Shown here: piece by piece, positions 34,001-46,309 of the stretch | Layout: the number at the start of each line of letters is the position of its first letter | How positions within the stretch are numbered: position 1 is the first letter of the stretch | Source: Tipula vernalis | Taxonomy: Eukaryota; Arthropoda; Insecta; Diptera; Tipulidae | Assembly (NCBI GenBank): GCA_958295665.1 | Contig: OY282558.1 | Coordinates: forward strand, 355,377,448-355,441,447 | Direction of reading: 5' to 3' | DNA: 64,000 nucleotides | Notes under the pieces: generated by a model | Database searches by the model: none | Told to the model about the DNA's origin: nothing | The model's input: only the letters and a program-made list of their open reading frames with translations | Program-made: the position numbers and the translations under genes

Positions 34001-36539
34001 TAACAAAATGTATATTCTTGTAAGAATTTAATTAATTTCTAACTTTGAAGAAGAAACAATTGGAACTTTTGCTATATACAAAAAAACAGAAAAAACAAAT
34101 TTTTTAAACACGTCTGCGCTGATTGAAATCAACATTTAATCTAACAAATGAAGTTTCGTCGTTTACTTCCATTCGCATAAAATTATTTTAGATAAGATTA
34201 GCACAATTACAAATATTTTTGAATCCTAACTAGAAAGTAACAAATTAAGCTAACAAAATAACTACAAAATAAATTATATCACTTTTTCAAACTTCCATTC
34301 CAATTTAAAAATGCTTTAAAGTAGTAGTGTCGGTATATCAATATTTCATCGTATAACACGCAGTAAAATAAAGGGCAAAGTTCAACGGAATTTAATCTAA
34401 ATTCTTTCGCACAGACAATGAAGCACACAATTTCAAACCGCACACGTCAAAAACTTTAAAGCCACATAATACAAACAAAGAAATTCTCGTACTCTTATCA
34501 ATTATACTCCCAGCCTAGATAAATTTATTTCCATTACACATTTATCAATGTAAATCCTCTTTAAAAAAAAATAAAATAAAAATCCTAAGATTATAATTTC
34601 AAATTCATATCAATCTTATTTCTTATTTTTTATTTGACTTCTTTTATATTTTATTTTTTAAATTACCTCATTTAAGAACAAAACCGATTTTGAACGAATA
34701 AATTTATTTAGTATTGTATATACCATCTTAACCAATACACAATCCCCAGTCATGATTTCTTGTGTATACATTTTAGTAGACAAGGCGAAATGTATTTGTT
34801 AAGATGAGTATAAAAATACTATAAAATTCCAATTTACAAAGGAAATAACTAATCAACAGTGAGTTGAAAATAAGGGAACATAAATTACAATTCCTCCTTT
34901 CATATTTTTATATACATATTCGTTCCTAGAATAAAAATTGTGATAATATTCTTTATAAAAAGTAAGTAAACCAAAGTGCTTTATTTTATTTAATTTAATT
35001 TATAAATTTATTTTCTTTAAGAAACAAAAAAAAATGGTATACAATGAGATCACAACGATGACGATGGTGACGACGACGACGAAGAAGAAAATTCTGATAA
35101 CGATGTTTCCTTTATTTTTGTACTACTACTGTTTATACATAATATTTATGTGAAGAATATAATGAAGATTTATATTACTCTTAAATTCGTTAAAATATGA
35201 TGATGGAATTTTCCGTTGTAGGGCTTTTCTTAAAATATGCGTAAGATATTCGTTGATTTTAAATCTTTCCTTTTCCAAATTATCTTATTGATGTTATTGT
35301 ACACAATGACACATATGGTATGTTAGGTAACTTACTGAGATTAATAGCATAAATTACATTTAATCAGCTTTCGTAATACCTATGACGTAAGACGTCATTA
35401 GCCGATTAGATCCTTAATTTCACCTCTAATATAAGGTAATTTTCTAGTCTGATTCATGGTTGAGGGAAAATTTGATTCTGATCCATTCCTGCAAAAAAGC
35501 CTTCTTTGGGAGCTCTCAATATGTAAGAAATCAGATTGATTGACTTTATGCTGATTATTCCTAAGCCGAAAAATCAGTAAACGTAATGGGATGATTCTTT
35601 TCATGTAGAAAGCTTAACGGATACTTTAGGTATTTAGAAATAGTAAGTTAGAAATTCTGAATTGGAAACCTACAAAAATCAGAAATATAGAAATTTAATA
35701 ATTTGTAATTTTTAGAAGAAGAAATTTTCAAATTTAGATACACAGCTCAATAATATGGCTGTCTGGGAAATTTGAGTAACGCTCAATAGAAAATATCACA
35801 GTTTCCTGCAAATAAGTTTATTATTGTCAAAAATCGTCTCCATTGAAATTTCTAAACTTACTTGAAATAAACATGTGTCGGTAATTGTGATAGTGATAGT
35901 TTTAAGATTGATTGCAAATGTCTGAATATAATTAATTAAAAATATTTCTCAGAAAGACTTCAATTTATAATTTATTTTAATTTTTATTTGAAACAATTTT
36001 TAATATTTTTATAATTTAATTTTTGGTCGATTGAGCTTGTCTTTACTTGTAATTGTCGTTTTTCCAATTCCAGATATTTATATTCTTCTAGATTTTGCTT
36101 TGTGTTTTACAATTACTAAAATTTTTTTCTCTAATTATGGCATTGTGCCAACTAGAATTGTACTAGTCTTTTTGTATCAACAAAGTTAAAGTGACTTAAT
36201 AATATTTAGAAAATTAGTAAGTATAAGATAGGTAAGTACAGAATTTTAATCTAACTTTAATTCAGTTGAAAACGCATTAAACTTCGGATTTGCATCAAAA
36301 CAAGTGTATTACTCACACTATCACAACAAAAAAGGTAAATAAACCTTTTTAAATGAAATCGAAGGTTGATGATCCTGACCTAAAAAATAAATATTGAAAT
36401 ATAATTTACAGGTAACAATTTTTAGATTTGGTAGCTATTTTATTAAATTTTAGGATCATCAATCAATTGCGAACAAAGATATTTAGACTTCAGCGTTGAT
36501 TAGAAAACCTTTTCCCTTTAATGTAACAAAATAATTGCA
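34001..36539. other. AT-rich non-coding stretch
   Basis: No gene recognised. A 68-codon minus frame at 35398-35604 shows no family features. A short palindrome (TTGATGATCCT ... AGGATCATCAA) spans about 36365-36467. A GA-rich simple repeat is listed separately. Confidence 0.5.
35055..35090. repeat. GAC/GAA-rich simple repeat
   Basis: Run of GAT/GAC/GAA triplets. No open frame through it looks like a real gene. Confidence 0.7.
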
Positions 36540-37055
36540 GCTATATTAAAGAGAATAAGATATAAAGAGAGATAATTTGTATCAGCGAAAAATGTATGAG
36601 AAATTCAAATCCATATTTTATACAAATAATTTTTGCATTATAAAGAGATGAATATAATATAACATATAACTGTCCCTATCTATCCTTTTAATTGCATATG
36701 CTGAAAATAAATATTATCGTTTCTACAACATTATTTTCAACAAAAAGGTGTCAACCATACTCCAAAACAAAACCAAGCATTTTCTGATTTGTTAATTTCT
36801 GGTTTTATCAAAGAGAGACAGGTACTATACAGCAATAAACTCTCATATCTCTTTCTATATTATATCGCATCATGTTGTAAAATGGAACAGTTCTAAACCA
36901 AATCTATATACGAATTTTATTTTCTGTCGTAAGTAGAACGGTCATTGGCATTTTATATTTTGATGATCATACTCCTTATGTTTCATTTGTTACCTTTTCC
37001 TACCCAATTGAGATTAAAATTTTAGAATTGAAATTGGAGGAAACATCAAAATGTG
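36540..37055. repeat. Left inverted arm
   Basis: Inverted match to 41340-41790, from AAGAGAATAAGATATAAAGA to GAATTGAAATTGGAGGAA. It is about 60 bp longer than the right arm through small indels, including an extra block near 36850-36900. Confidence 0.75.
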
Positions 37056-38528
37056 GCAGAATTAAAAAAGGTATTTTTTCTGAATTTAAAAAAGCGTTTC
37101 TAATTCATTTTAAAAATGAATTAAAATCAGAATTAAAAACGATATAAAAGTTTGACAAAATAAATTTAAAAAGGTATTTCTTAATTCATTTTCAAAAAGA
37201 ATAATTATATATGTTTATAAAATGAAATAATATAATCCTTTGTCCACGACTAACGTATATTATAGTCATTATACGTATATTTCTTCAATTATAATGGTAT
37301 GCATTATTCACTGCTAGTTTATCTATCTTCCATTATTCACTACTATCAAGTAAAAATTTCATTTTTGAAATTTTATCTAGTAGTCTCAGTCTAAATTGGG
37401 ACGTCAAAATGTCGACGAAAATTATTTTAGGTTTATTTAACGGATATGATAATAAAATACAATTTTTTTTCGGTCGTGGAAAAAGTATCGTATTCTACTC
37501 GCATAAAGGTGATCTTCATTTTCATGAATAACAGCTATCATTATATGCTTGTTGAATAATATACTATTTTTATTTCGTTTTGGAAATGAATTAGATATGT
37601 ACATATATGAAATTGTGATTTCGTATTTTCATTGATGAAAATACGAATAATAAGCTAAATATATTCATATATGAAAATTATACATATATGTATGAATTAA
37701 TGAAAAAATAATTATTAATTATTACTTGTTAATTATTTATTATTTATTATAATTTTATCATTTATTTTTTATTGATTATTAACAATTAATTTTTAAACAT
37801 GTATGAAAATATCTCGTTTTCAATAATGAAAAAGATTTATTAATTATTATTTATTAAATAATAATTATTAATTAATAATTATTGATTAATAATTATTAAT
37901 TAATAAAATTATATTATTATTGAATATTAATTGTTTATTATTAATTATTAATTATTGATTATAAATTGTTAAAAATGTATTAAAATATCTCGTTTTCACT
38001 AATGAATAATAATTATTAATTATTAATTAATTCTTATTAATTATTGATTATTAATTGTTAGTTATTAAAAATGTATTAAAATATCTTGTTCTCATTAATG
38101 AAAAATAATTATTAATTATTAAAAATGTATTAATGAAAAAATAACTATTAATTTTTGATTATACATTATTAAAAACGATTTTAAATATCTCATTATCATT
38201 AATGAAAAAATACGTATTAATTATTAATTATTAAAAATGTACCATATTAAAATATGTCGTCTTTATTAAAGAAAATATAATTATTAACTGTTGATTATTA
38301 ATTGTTTATTATAATTTATTAATTTTTGGTTATTAATTATTAATTATTGATTATTAATTATTAAAAATGTATTCAAATATCTCATTTTTACTAATGAAAT
38401 AATAATTATTAATTATTCATTAATTTTATAAATTATTAGTTATAAAATATGTATTAAAATATCTCGTTTTCATTAATGAAAAATAATTATTACTTATTAA
38501 TTAATCATTATTATATATTGATTATTAA

Positions 38529-39202
38529 CAATCAATGCGTGAACCAGAGTCGTTTTCGCCGTAACCAAAACTTCTTTCAGTAATTTCGTAAGCACATTCG
38601 TTGCTCGATATGCAATTAAAAAAAAAATTACCGGACAAAAAACTATCACCTCAATTCCCATAGTCGTGTCATTTCAAGTGACGTGACTATAGTCGTCTCA
38701 CATCACTTGAAAATTGATATTCTGGAAGACGAACCAAGTGGCACGACTTCAACTTGAAATATATTAGGCAAATAAGAAATAAAATCGTTTTAAAACAACA
38801 ATATTATTATTTTAAACAACATATTTAAATGATTGCACAAAATTATTCAAAAAACAACATTTTATAATACGAGTATATAAAATAAAATAATTGTGTCTTT
38901 CCATTTTGTGGTATTTGTCTGTCACTTGCAAAAATCAAGTAACATCTGTCGTATAAAGTGACTTTGGTCGTAATAAACGACAAAGAGAATGGCAAAATTG
39001 ATGTGACGTGACTATAGTCATCTAAAATGACGTGACGCGACAATGGTAATGGGGGTGTATTGTTTCTAGAATAAGGATGCCTAGAGATAATCCATGAATT
39101 ATTTAAAACATTTTTATAGATTATTGTTGACTTTATTGCGCAAAGAAGAAAACTACCTGGTTCATGGTATTAAGGTACCAAAACACCTTTATGGATTAAG
39201 GG
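38529..39202. mobile_element. piggyBac-type MITE copy 1, itself interrupted
   Basis: Flanked by TTAA at 38525-38528 and 39203-39206. It shares its interior (GTCGTTTTCGCC, CATTCGTTGCTCGATATGC, AATTACCGGACAAAAAAC, TGCCTAGAGATAATCC) with the copy at 40063-40275. It is split by a 411-bp insertion at 38647-39057. Confidence 0.7.
38647..39057. mobile_element. 411-bp MITE nested in a piggyBac-type MITE
   Basis: The uninterrupted copy at 40063-40275 gives the empty site ACAAAAAACTATTGTTTCT. Here a 411-bp block lies between two copies of TAT (38644-38646 and 39058-39060). Its ends are inverted repeats, CACCTCAATTCCCAT.GTCG and its counterpart ending GGGGGTG. Both arms contain GTGACGTGACTATAGTC. A 3-bp TAT duplication suggests PIF/Harbinger; a TA duplication with one more terminal base is the alternative. 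No coding capacity. Confidence 0.75.
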
Positions 39203-40062
39203 TTAATTATTAAAAATATCTTGTTTTCATTAATGAAAAAATTATTTAAATTAAAATTTTTAAAAATTAATTATTAAAAATGTATTAAAATATCTCCTTT
39301 CATGAATGAAAAAATAATTATTAGTTATTGATTATTAATTATTAAAAGTATATTAAAATATATAGTTTTTATTAATGAAAATATAATTATTAATTATCGA
39401 TTATTAACTGTTTAATAGGTATTAATTATTAATTTTTGGATATTAATTATTAGTTATTAAAAATGTATTAAAATATTTCGTTTTTGTTAATGAAATAATA
39501 ATTACTAGAATAGAAATTAAATCTTATTAATTATTGATTATTAATTATTAGTTATTAAAAATGAAATGAAATATCTTGTTTTTATTAATGAAAAATAATT
39601 ATTAATTATTATTTACTTATTATTAATTATTCATTTCTAATTATTAATTATTAAAAATGTATTAAAATATCTCGTTTTCATTATTGAAAAAGACTTATTT
39701 ATTATTAATTATTATTTATTAATTAATAATTATTAATTATTGATTATCATTAATTAATTGATAAAAATGTAATTAACGTCTCGTTTTTATTAATGAAAAT
39801 ATAATTATTAATTATTGATTAATAATTGTTTATTATTAATTATTAAAAATGTATTAAAATATCTCCTTTTCATGAATGAAAAAATAATTATTAATTATTA
39901 ATTATAAATTAATAAAAATGTATTAAAATATCTCGTTTTCATTAATGAAAAAATACGTATTAATTATTAATTATTATAAATTATTATTAATTATTAGTTA
40001 TTAAAAATGTATTAAAATATCTCGTTTTCATTAATTAATCATGATTAATTATTGATTATTAA

Positions 40063-40275
40063 CCCTTAATACATGAACTAGGGTCGTTTTCGCCCTAACC
40101 AAAACTGCTTTCTGTAATTTCGCAAGCACATTCGTTGCTCGATATGCAATTAAAAAAAAAATTACCGGACAAAAAACTATTGTTTCTGGAATAAAGATGC
40201 CTAGAGATAATCCATGAATTATTTAAGATTTTTTTATAGATTTAAGGTGCCAAAAACACCTTAATGGATTGAGGG
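40063..40275. mobile_element. piggyBac-type MITE copy 2 (213 bp)
   Basis: Begins CCCTTAAT and ends ATTGAGGG, with TTAA on both sides (40059-40062 and 40276-40279). TTAA duplication and CCC...GGG ends are the piggyBac signature. No coding capacity. Confidence 0.75.
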
Positions 40276-40837
40276 TTAATTATTAATTATTGATTTTTAA
40301 TTAATTTAAACTAATTTTTCTGTCATAAGGTTTAGTTGGGAACAGAATTTAAAATAAAACATAGCCCAACGGCGACAAATATTTTGAAAAACTACTTGTA
40401 CTAATGATTTTATGGTCGATTCTATCAACTTTTAAATCAAAAATTAAATTTGAAAATTTTGATTTTCCTTATACGCTACAGCCAACCCAGGCAATTTTCT
40501 TCACCTTCAGCACCAAATCGAGCACACACATTTGTCGTTATATTTAAGATGTTGAGCCAATTCTAGAAATCTTCCTTATCTAAAATAGATTAATTAAATC
40601 GCCGGGCGGAAAATATTAAAATTTTGTTGAAGTTATTATTTTTCTGGTTCGGAAATTAAGTGATCTAAAGAAATTATCTAAGAACAAAGACAATATAAGA
40701 CATTTTCCTGGGAGAACGCAGAAATTTGACAACCAGAACATGTCAGGAGAAACCAGAACGCCTGGTCACCCCAACTCTACTCAGTGGTGCATTCTTCTCG
40801 TTGGTGGTCTGCTTACTTTCTTACTTATTTTTCTTAT

Positions 40838-41266
40838 AAGTTATTTAAAATCATGAAAGGTTTCCAAATCACCATAAATTCTCAACTTCTTCTCATGGAA
40901 TATTTAACCACAGAATATGGAATCGAATATATACTAACTCGCAAAGCCAACCAGGATGAACTAGAAAACTGATTTTCTAAGCTACGAGGTAAAAGTAGTT
41001 TTAATAATAAGCCTACCCCAGTCACGAAATTTCGGTACACTTTGGAAATGAAGTTGTACGCAAAATCATGTTTCAAAGTGAATATTCCAACTGTACACCT
41101 GATGCCATATGCCAGAATTGGACTAGAGCAACTGAAAGAAAATTACCAAAGGAGCCTAATGTCCCTAGAATTGCATTTTGAAGTAGTGGATGAGGATGAT
41201 TCATGGATCATAAATTGTGAAATAGACATCATTAAATCAAATTCTGTAGCATATAGCATTAAATAA
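40838..41266 (+). pseudogene. P-element-type transposase, C-terminal fragment
   Basis: One frame reads KGFQITINSQLLLMEYLTTE, then YGIEYILTRKANQDELEN, an in-frame TGA, and FSKLRGKSSFNNKPTPVTKF followed by RYTLEMKLYAKS. The TxNxDxLENxFSxLRxKGG-like block is diagnostic for P-element and THAP9-type transposases. Only about 140 residues are recognisable; the THAP domain and most of the catalytic core are missing upstream, where the AT-rich array sits. The final residues past 41200 run into a 27-30 bp tandem repeat and are probably not original. It lies just inside the right arm, so it probably belongs to the same element. Confidence 0.8.
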
Positions 41267-41337
41267 AATGCTGTAACATATTATAGCATTAAATAAAATG
41301 CTGTAGCATATAGCATTAAATAAAATGCTGTAGCATA
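41231..41337. repeat. Short tandem repeat, about 4 units
   Basis: Units of AGCATTAAATAAAATGCTGT followed by A/GCATAT, the first one degenerate. Each unit is partly palindromic (AGCATT...AATGCT). It lies between the transposase fragment and the right arm. Confidence 0.8.
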
Positions 41338-41339
41338 GA

Positions 41340-41790
41340 TTCCTCCAATCGCAATTCTATAATTTTATTCCCAATTGGATAGGAAGAGGCAACAAATGAA
41401 ACATAAGAATCATCAAAATATAAAATGCCAATGACCGTTCTACTTACGACAGAAAATAAAATTCGTATATAGATTTTGATTAGAGCTTATTGCTGTATAG
41501 TACCTGTTTCTCCTTAATAAAACCAGAAATGAACACAACAATAAATTCTTTGTTTTGTTTTGGATAATGGTTGATGCATTTTTTCGAAAATAATGTTATA
41601 CAAATGATAATATTTATTTTCTGATTAAAAAATTGAAAGGATAGATAGGGACAGTTATATTTTTTATATTCCTCTCTTTATAATGCAAAAATGTATATAA
41701 TATGAATTTGAATTTCTCATACATTTTTCTCTGATATAAATTATCTCTCTTTATATCTCATTCTCTTTGCTTATATTAAAAATGTTTATG
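41340..41790. repeat. Right inverted arm
   Basis: Inverse of the left arm, starting TTCCTCCAATCGCAATTC and ending near CATTCTCTTTGCTTATATTA. Confidence 0.75.
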
Positions 41791-44325
41791 TCTGCGAAGC
41801 ACTTTTTTTTGTTATCAAAACATTTAGCAGAATATTTCGTAAAAATTTACATTGCGGTTGGGCAACGAGAAAATTTTACTAATGAATTTACAATTTTTTT
41901 TTTGTTGTAGATGGATTAGTTGTGTAAGATAAAAACTATTGTGAAAGGAGCATATTCAAGGTATTTTATGTCACAATATATAAAATGTCACAAACAGAAT
42001 CCACCCCAGCATTAAAAAATATCTCACCTATTTTTGCGGATCATCATGTTCCCACAACCTAGTTTGATGTCATATCGTTACTAACAAAAAATGGTTTAAT
42101 AAAAATTCCGATAGATCTGATACTAGAGATCTTGCCAATTGACCCATACATAATGATAAATGCTAAATCGAGTGAAAGGATATATTTTAACAATTTACAT
42201 TTTAGTTTTCCTGTAAATTCCGTTTCCCATAAATTTCCCTTCAGATCGATAATTTGACTGGAGTTTTGATTTACAAAATTATCATATATTGTTGTTTTGC
42301 GTGTCGTTGAAAACTAGTCGTATTGCCGCGTATAAAATTTGGATTTTTGTCCAACTTTCTTGTCTTTTAGTTATAGTACGGCCCAGATAATGATCCTGAA
42401 TTCGGTATTATATAAAATTTTTCAGATTATTTCAATCAGATGGTTGTGGTTTTCATAATGTGTTTCTTGATTTTCTTGGTTTTCCTTGATTAACGAGGGT
42501 TTTCGAGTTATTTGAAATTTGCTTGGCGATTTTTAAGATTATTTGTAAAATTATTAAACTTTCCGAAATGCCTGCTAGATTTTTAAGATTATTCAACAAA
42601 CTTTACAGATTTTTGAGGATTTTCGAAATTTTTTGAGGTTGTGCAGTTATTTTTAAAATTAAAACCATTTAAAAAATTCCATACATTAATCGATTTTCTT
42701 ATAGTTTTTCGATATATCTCCAATCCTTATAGAATTAGTAATATATAGAGGGGAAGGGAGGTTTTTTGGGATTAATCTATATTTTATTAAGGTGATGATT
42801 CGTTATGTGCAGCATAATTTTACCGATAATTCAAGATTTTCTGACTTCTGCGAATATTTTCAAAACTATTTGAGAATAATAGTAATTCTCGATTACTTTT
42901 GGTTTTGGTTCGCATGTAATATAAGCAAAATAGACATTAAAACTTTACAAAACAACTATAGCTCAGAGTTTACATAATTTATAGATTATTTTTAAGAATA
43001 TTAATAGATATCATGTCATTTCGAAATTTTCGAGACGTGTTCGAAACTCTTCAAAATTATTCAATTTATAGTTTATTTAATATGTATTTGGGAATTTGGC
43101 AGTGAATTGCGCAATGTTTCACAATTCTTATAGATGATTCGACTTTTTTTCAAAATTGAATTTAAACCTTATAATTTACAATTTTTTCATAGATAATTTT
43201 TGTGATTATACGATATTTATCGATATAATTAAAGCTGTAATCAATTAAGAGGAATAAATTAAAGCTGAACCGGCCACCAGTACATATCTCTAAATATAAA
43301 TTCCACCATCAATTTTGCACACGCTTTTTTTAAATTTAATTTATTTAATATTAATTAAGTTCCCCGAACTATTCGGAGATTTATAGTGTACTGAAATAAT
43401 TTAATGGTTTCAATATTTAGAACTTTATAAAACTTACTAGAATCATATAAAACACCAGAATGATTTTAATCTATTGAAAAATAAACGCAATAATGTATTA
43501 AAACTGTTGCAAAATGGCTTAATTAGGTGTGGTTTTCTAAAAATGCCAATGTATTTTTATTTATTTATTGCAATTTTATATTGGGCTTTTCCAAAATTTC
43601 TGGCTAAACAGATTCCTAAGAGATATATACGTATTGACAATACATGTTTCCAACATTGGTCTATATCGCGAACCGCAAAAAGCTACAGCTGTAATCATAA
43701 AAGGTTAACATAAAATAGTCTTACACAAACTTGTCTAAACAATATATGGGTAGCTAAAACATATTGTGGGATACTTATAACATATTAAGTGATTATGACT
43801 ATAATACCAGATTTCATGTCTCAAGGTGATAAAAATATAAAGTTTTGTCGTAAAAACACGTAAACATTATTTTCAAACTTTTCTTGATAATACAGACAAT
43901 AGCAATAAGCAACTCGTGTCGATATCATAAAACTAAATTTACACATAAATTTTTAACCACACCTGTAGTTATCATTAAAATTTATAGTGATATCAATTTA
44001 TAATTTAAAAAAAACGACTTTTAATACTAAAATCTACTTTTATTTAAATATTAAATATTTAAAGATGTAATATTCTATTAAAAATTATTTATAATATTCT
44101 GCTCCTTTGTATAAACATAAAAGCGTATAATCTGGTATAAATTTATAATAAAAATTAAAATTAAAAGAATTGTGTGTAGGTGTATGTATTCTAAATCTTT
44201 GTATGATGTAGTACTATGTATGAAATTAGATTCATTGTGTCATGTATCTACTAAATTTTCTATTTATAAGGCAGTTAGCGTATGAAATAAGAAAAACTAT
44301 GTAGTATATACATATACGTAGGTCG
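41791..44325. other. AT-rich stretch, one possible old frame
   Basis: Apart from the frame at 41985-42257 (listed) nothing was recognised. A 79-codon plus frame at 43474-43713 shows no family features. Confidence 0.5.
41985..42257 (+). pseudogene. Unidentified 90-codon frame with one stop
   Basis: ATG at 41985 opens MSQTESTPALKNISPIF, hits a TAG after 25 codons, and continues in the same frame as FDVISLLTKNGLIKIPIDLI and LEILPIDPYIMINAKSSERI to a TGA at 42255-42257. Composition looks like protein, not like the A/T-rich surroundings. The family is unknown; a LINE ORF1 or a fragment of a host gene are both possible. Confidence 0.3.
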
Positions 44326-44769
44326 TTATATAATCACCCATAAACGTTTATTTTCGTCCGCCACTTTTACAGTCCAAATAAAATGTTTACACCTAAATTT
44401 AATCGAAATTTTTAGCAAAAGCCAAACTTTAAAAATTGCAAAATAGATTTCCTCAAAAACGGCATCAACGATTTTTTTTATGTTGTTAATAAATGTCATC
44501 GTTCCATTTGTCCGTCCCCTTATAGTGTTCTTCGTGCTCAGCTTTTTTCGGATCCAAAATACCGGCTTTAATTTCCTGTCAATATCGACGGTTGAATGTA
44601 AACTAAGCGTACACTTGCTAACTTGCACTGCCTCACCAGGCTCCACGCTATTTTCGTTGATTATGCCAGAAACAATCCATCTAAATATTGTCCGTTCTGC
44701 TACTAACATATTGTTCAAATTTGCTAGTTGCCCATTTTTGACTACGTGAAAACAAATAGCCCAACCTGG
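44326..44769 (-). CDS. Unidentified 148-codon open frame
   Basis: This is the longest open minus frame in the 42-45 kb stretch, from just after a stop at 44770-44772 to TAA at 44326. It contains WAICFHVVKNGQLANLNN, RTIFRWIVSGIINENSVEPG, KPVFWIRKKLSTKN and FEEIYFAIFKVWLLL. It immediately follows the hAT transposase remnant on the same strand but in a different frame, so it could be an out-of-frame shadow of that gene's continuation or a separate coding piece. No family recognised. Confidence 0.3.
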   Translation of the reverse strand, partial: PGWAICFHVVKNGQLANLNNMLVAERTIFRWIVSGIINENSVEPGEAVQVSKCTLSLHSTVDIDRKLKPVFWIRKKLSTKNTIRGRTNGTMTFINNIKKIVDAVFEEIYFAIFKVWLLLKISIKFRCKHFIWTVKVADENKRLWVII

Positions 44770-44772
44770 TTA

Positions 44773-45525
44773 TTAGATTGTCTGCAGCATAAGTTTGTCG
44801 TATTTTCCTAATAAAATTTTTAAAGTGAATAGAATCCACCAACATTACTCATTACAACTAAAATTTAATGTTGTGTAGAGCTTCATTTAACGTATCTCAT
44901 TCCTTGTCACAAAATTTGTCAACAAAATTATATTGTGTATTCAAACTGTTCCTGCTGATAGATTTGGATTTCTTACTATTTTAAATGGCAGTTGAGGATG
45001 ATACCGATAAAGATGGTGATGTACTACCGGATAAAGTTCCAGATGGAGATAGTTGAGATTTCAGTTTTTCATTAGCAACAATGTCATCTTTGCAATAATC
45101 TATATCCTGTAATTTTGAGATGAATATTTTTAGTATTGAAATTATAAATACTATGAACTAAGGACAAACCATTGAATTCATTTTATTCGGACAAAATTGT
45201 AATATTTTGTTAATCATTAGTTTCGTCCATATAATGTAAATGATTCGTTTTTCATTATTTGTTTGGAACTGTTCGTTACGATTTGTTTCAGCTACTGTAT
45301 TTATTGGTTTATAAATATTGCTAGATATATAAATTACTCGAGTTATTAGAGTAGTTAGTATATAATGGTATCGGTGTCCTCTTAGGCGACTTTCAGCGGA
45401 GTTAAGTACACTATTTTTGCATAGAGTACAAATAGGAGCATATTTCTTATTTGTTTTAATTAATTCAAACCCTAGCTCTTACAAAGCTTTGTTTTTTGGC
45501 CTGCCGGATATGTGTAACACTATTT
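44773..45525 (-). pseudogene. hAT/BED-type transposase N-terminal remnant
   Basis: On the minus strand, SGRPKNKALKELGF precedes a BED-like finger CTLCKNSVLNSAESRLRGHR (about 45390-45520). After an intron-like gap with an acceptor near 45113, DIDYCKDDIVANEKLKSQLS and a Ser/Thr/Pro-rich stretch follow (45112-44990). Then come NTQYNFVDKFCDKE, LNEALHNI and VDSIHFKNFIRKIRQTYAAD (44960-44780), which resemble the start of the hAT transposase core. The frames are broken. It is independent of the 13.7-kb hAT-like element, at least in position. Confidence 0.45.
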
Positions 45526-45526
45526 T

Positions 45527-46305
45527 TTAATAATAAAAAAATATGCATTTTTTGACAGATCTCACAAAGTTGACATCATAGTCGGCATTATCTTCATCAT
45601 GGTGGACGTTGTCGACATTATCTACACAAATTTCGTTTGTAAACATGTTTGTATACCTTAAAGTGTAGAAAATAAAATTATACGCGTAGAGGAACATTTC
45701 GTGTTCTTCGGGGTGCAAGGTTAAATTGTGTTAACGTTGACATTTACCGCATTTGTATTTTGACTTGCATTCAACAGACTGGTGAGACACAGATAAACAG
45801 GTAAAATACAATTTATTTTCTACTGCTAATTTTTTCGATCAGGAATTGGTGGTTGTAAATATTTGTCACATTTCCACAAATTATTCTCCCCTGAACATAA
45901 TGAACACGTAAATTTAAAGCGTACTTGTTTCGATCCTTGCATTGATTATTCGATCCTTGCAGTGAGCTTATATTTTCTATTCTAGCGCATCGCTTCTTTT
46001 ATTTAGAAAAGTAAATACTTTATCTAAAGTAGAAAAATCCGTTCTTGTGACGCCTTCTTTAATTCACTGTACAATTAATTGATTAAAAGGTAAATGGTAG
46101 TACCTTCAAACCTCGTAAAACCTCATCTGATACATCCGTTGGTTTTTACTTTCTCCCAAGCTTTGTCACAATTTGCATCATTCACTGTGAGATGCTTGAT
46201 TAATGTATACGCATCTTACATATCTCCTTTGAGTATAGCTTTTCAAGTGTTGCAGTCGTTCGTATGGGCAGTCCTAAAAAGGTCACGGAAAGATGGAAAA
46301 CCTGC
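45527..46305 (-). pseudogene. BEL/Pao Gag fragment (minus)
   Basis: Minus-strand pieces give GFPSFRDLFRTAHTND, LIKHLTVNDANCDKAWEKVK and DKVFTFLNKRSDALE. Then Cys-rich knuckles follow: FTCSLCSGENNLWKCDKYL, VECKSKYKCGKCQR and LTLHPEEHEMF. These blocks in this order are the BEL/Pao Gag with its tandem knuckles. Frameshifts and stops break it throughout. It abuts, head to head, a similar plus-strand Gag remnant starting near 46310. Confidence 0.68.
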
Positions 46306-46309
46306 GTAA

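Larger units (their letters stand above)
37600..40300. repeat. AT-rich tandem array, period roughly 75-110 bp
   Basis: About 17 diverged units each hold AAAATGTATTAAAATATCTC, GTTTTCATTAATGAAAAA and runs of TTAATTATTAATTATTGATT. Unit length varies because the ATTAATT core itself expands. Three MITEs are inserted in it. The many TTAA sites explain why piggyBac-type MITEs landed here. Confidence 0.85.
36540..41790. mobile_element. P-superfamily element with long inverted arms (Galileo-like)
   Basis: Arms of about 0.45-0.5 kb face each other. Shared blocks include ATAACTGTCCCTATCTATCC, GGTACTATACAGCAATAA and GTCGTAAGTAGAACGGTCAT, seen directly at 36660-36970 and inverted at 41410-41660. Next to the right arm is the C-terminus of a P-type transposase (40838-41266). 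Between lies an AT-rich tandem array with nested MITEs. A P-type transposase with very long inverted arms is the plan of Galileo, known in Drosophila. The exact ends and target duplication could not be fixed, so the limits mark only where arm homology is visible. Confidence 0.6.

Noticed and set aside
38843..39043. 66-codon minus frame inside the 411-bp MITE
   Set aside because: Spans the inverted arm of a non-coding MITE; no protein features.
46094..46309. 71-codon plus frame
   Set aside because: Antisense shadow of the minus-strand BEL/Pao Gag remnant, whose blocks are recognisable.
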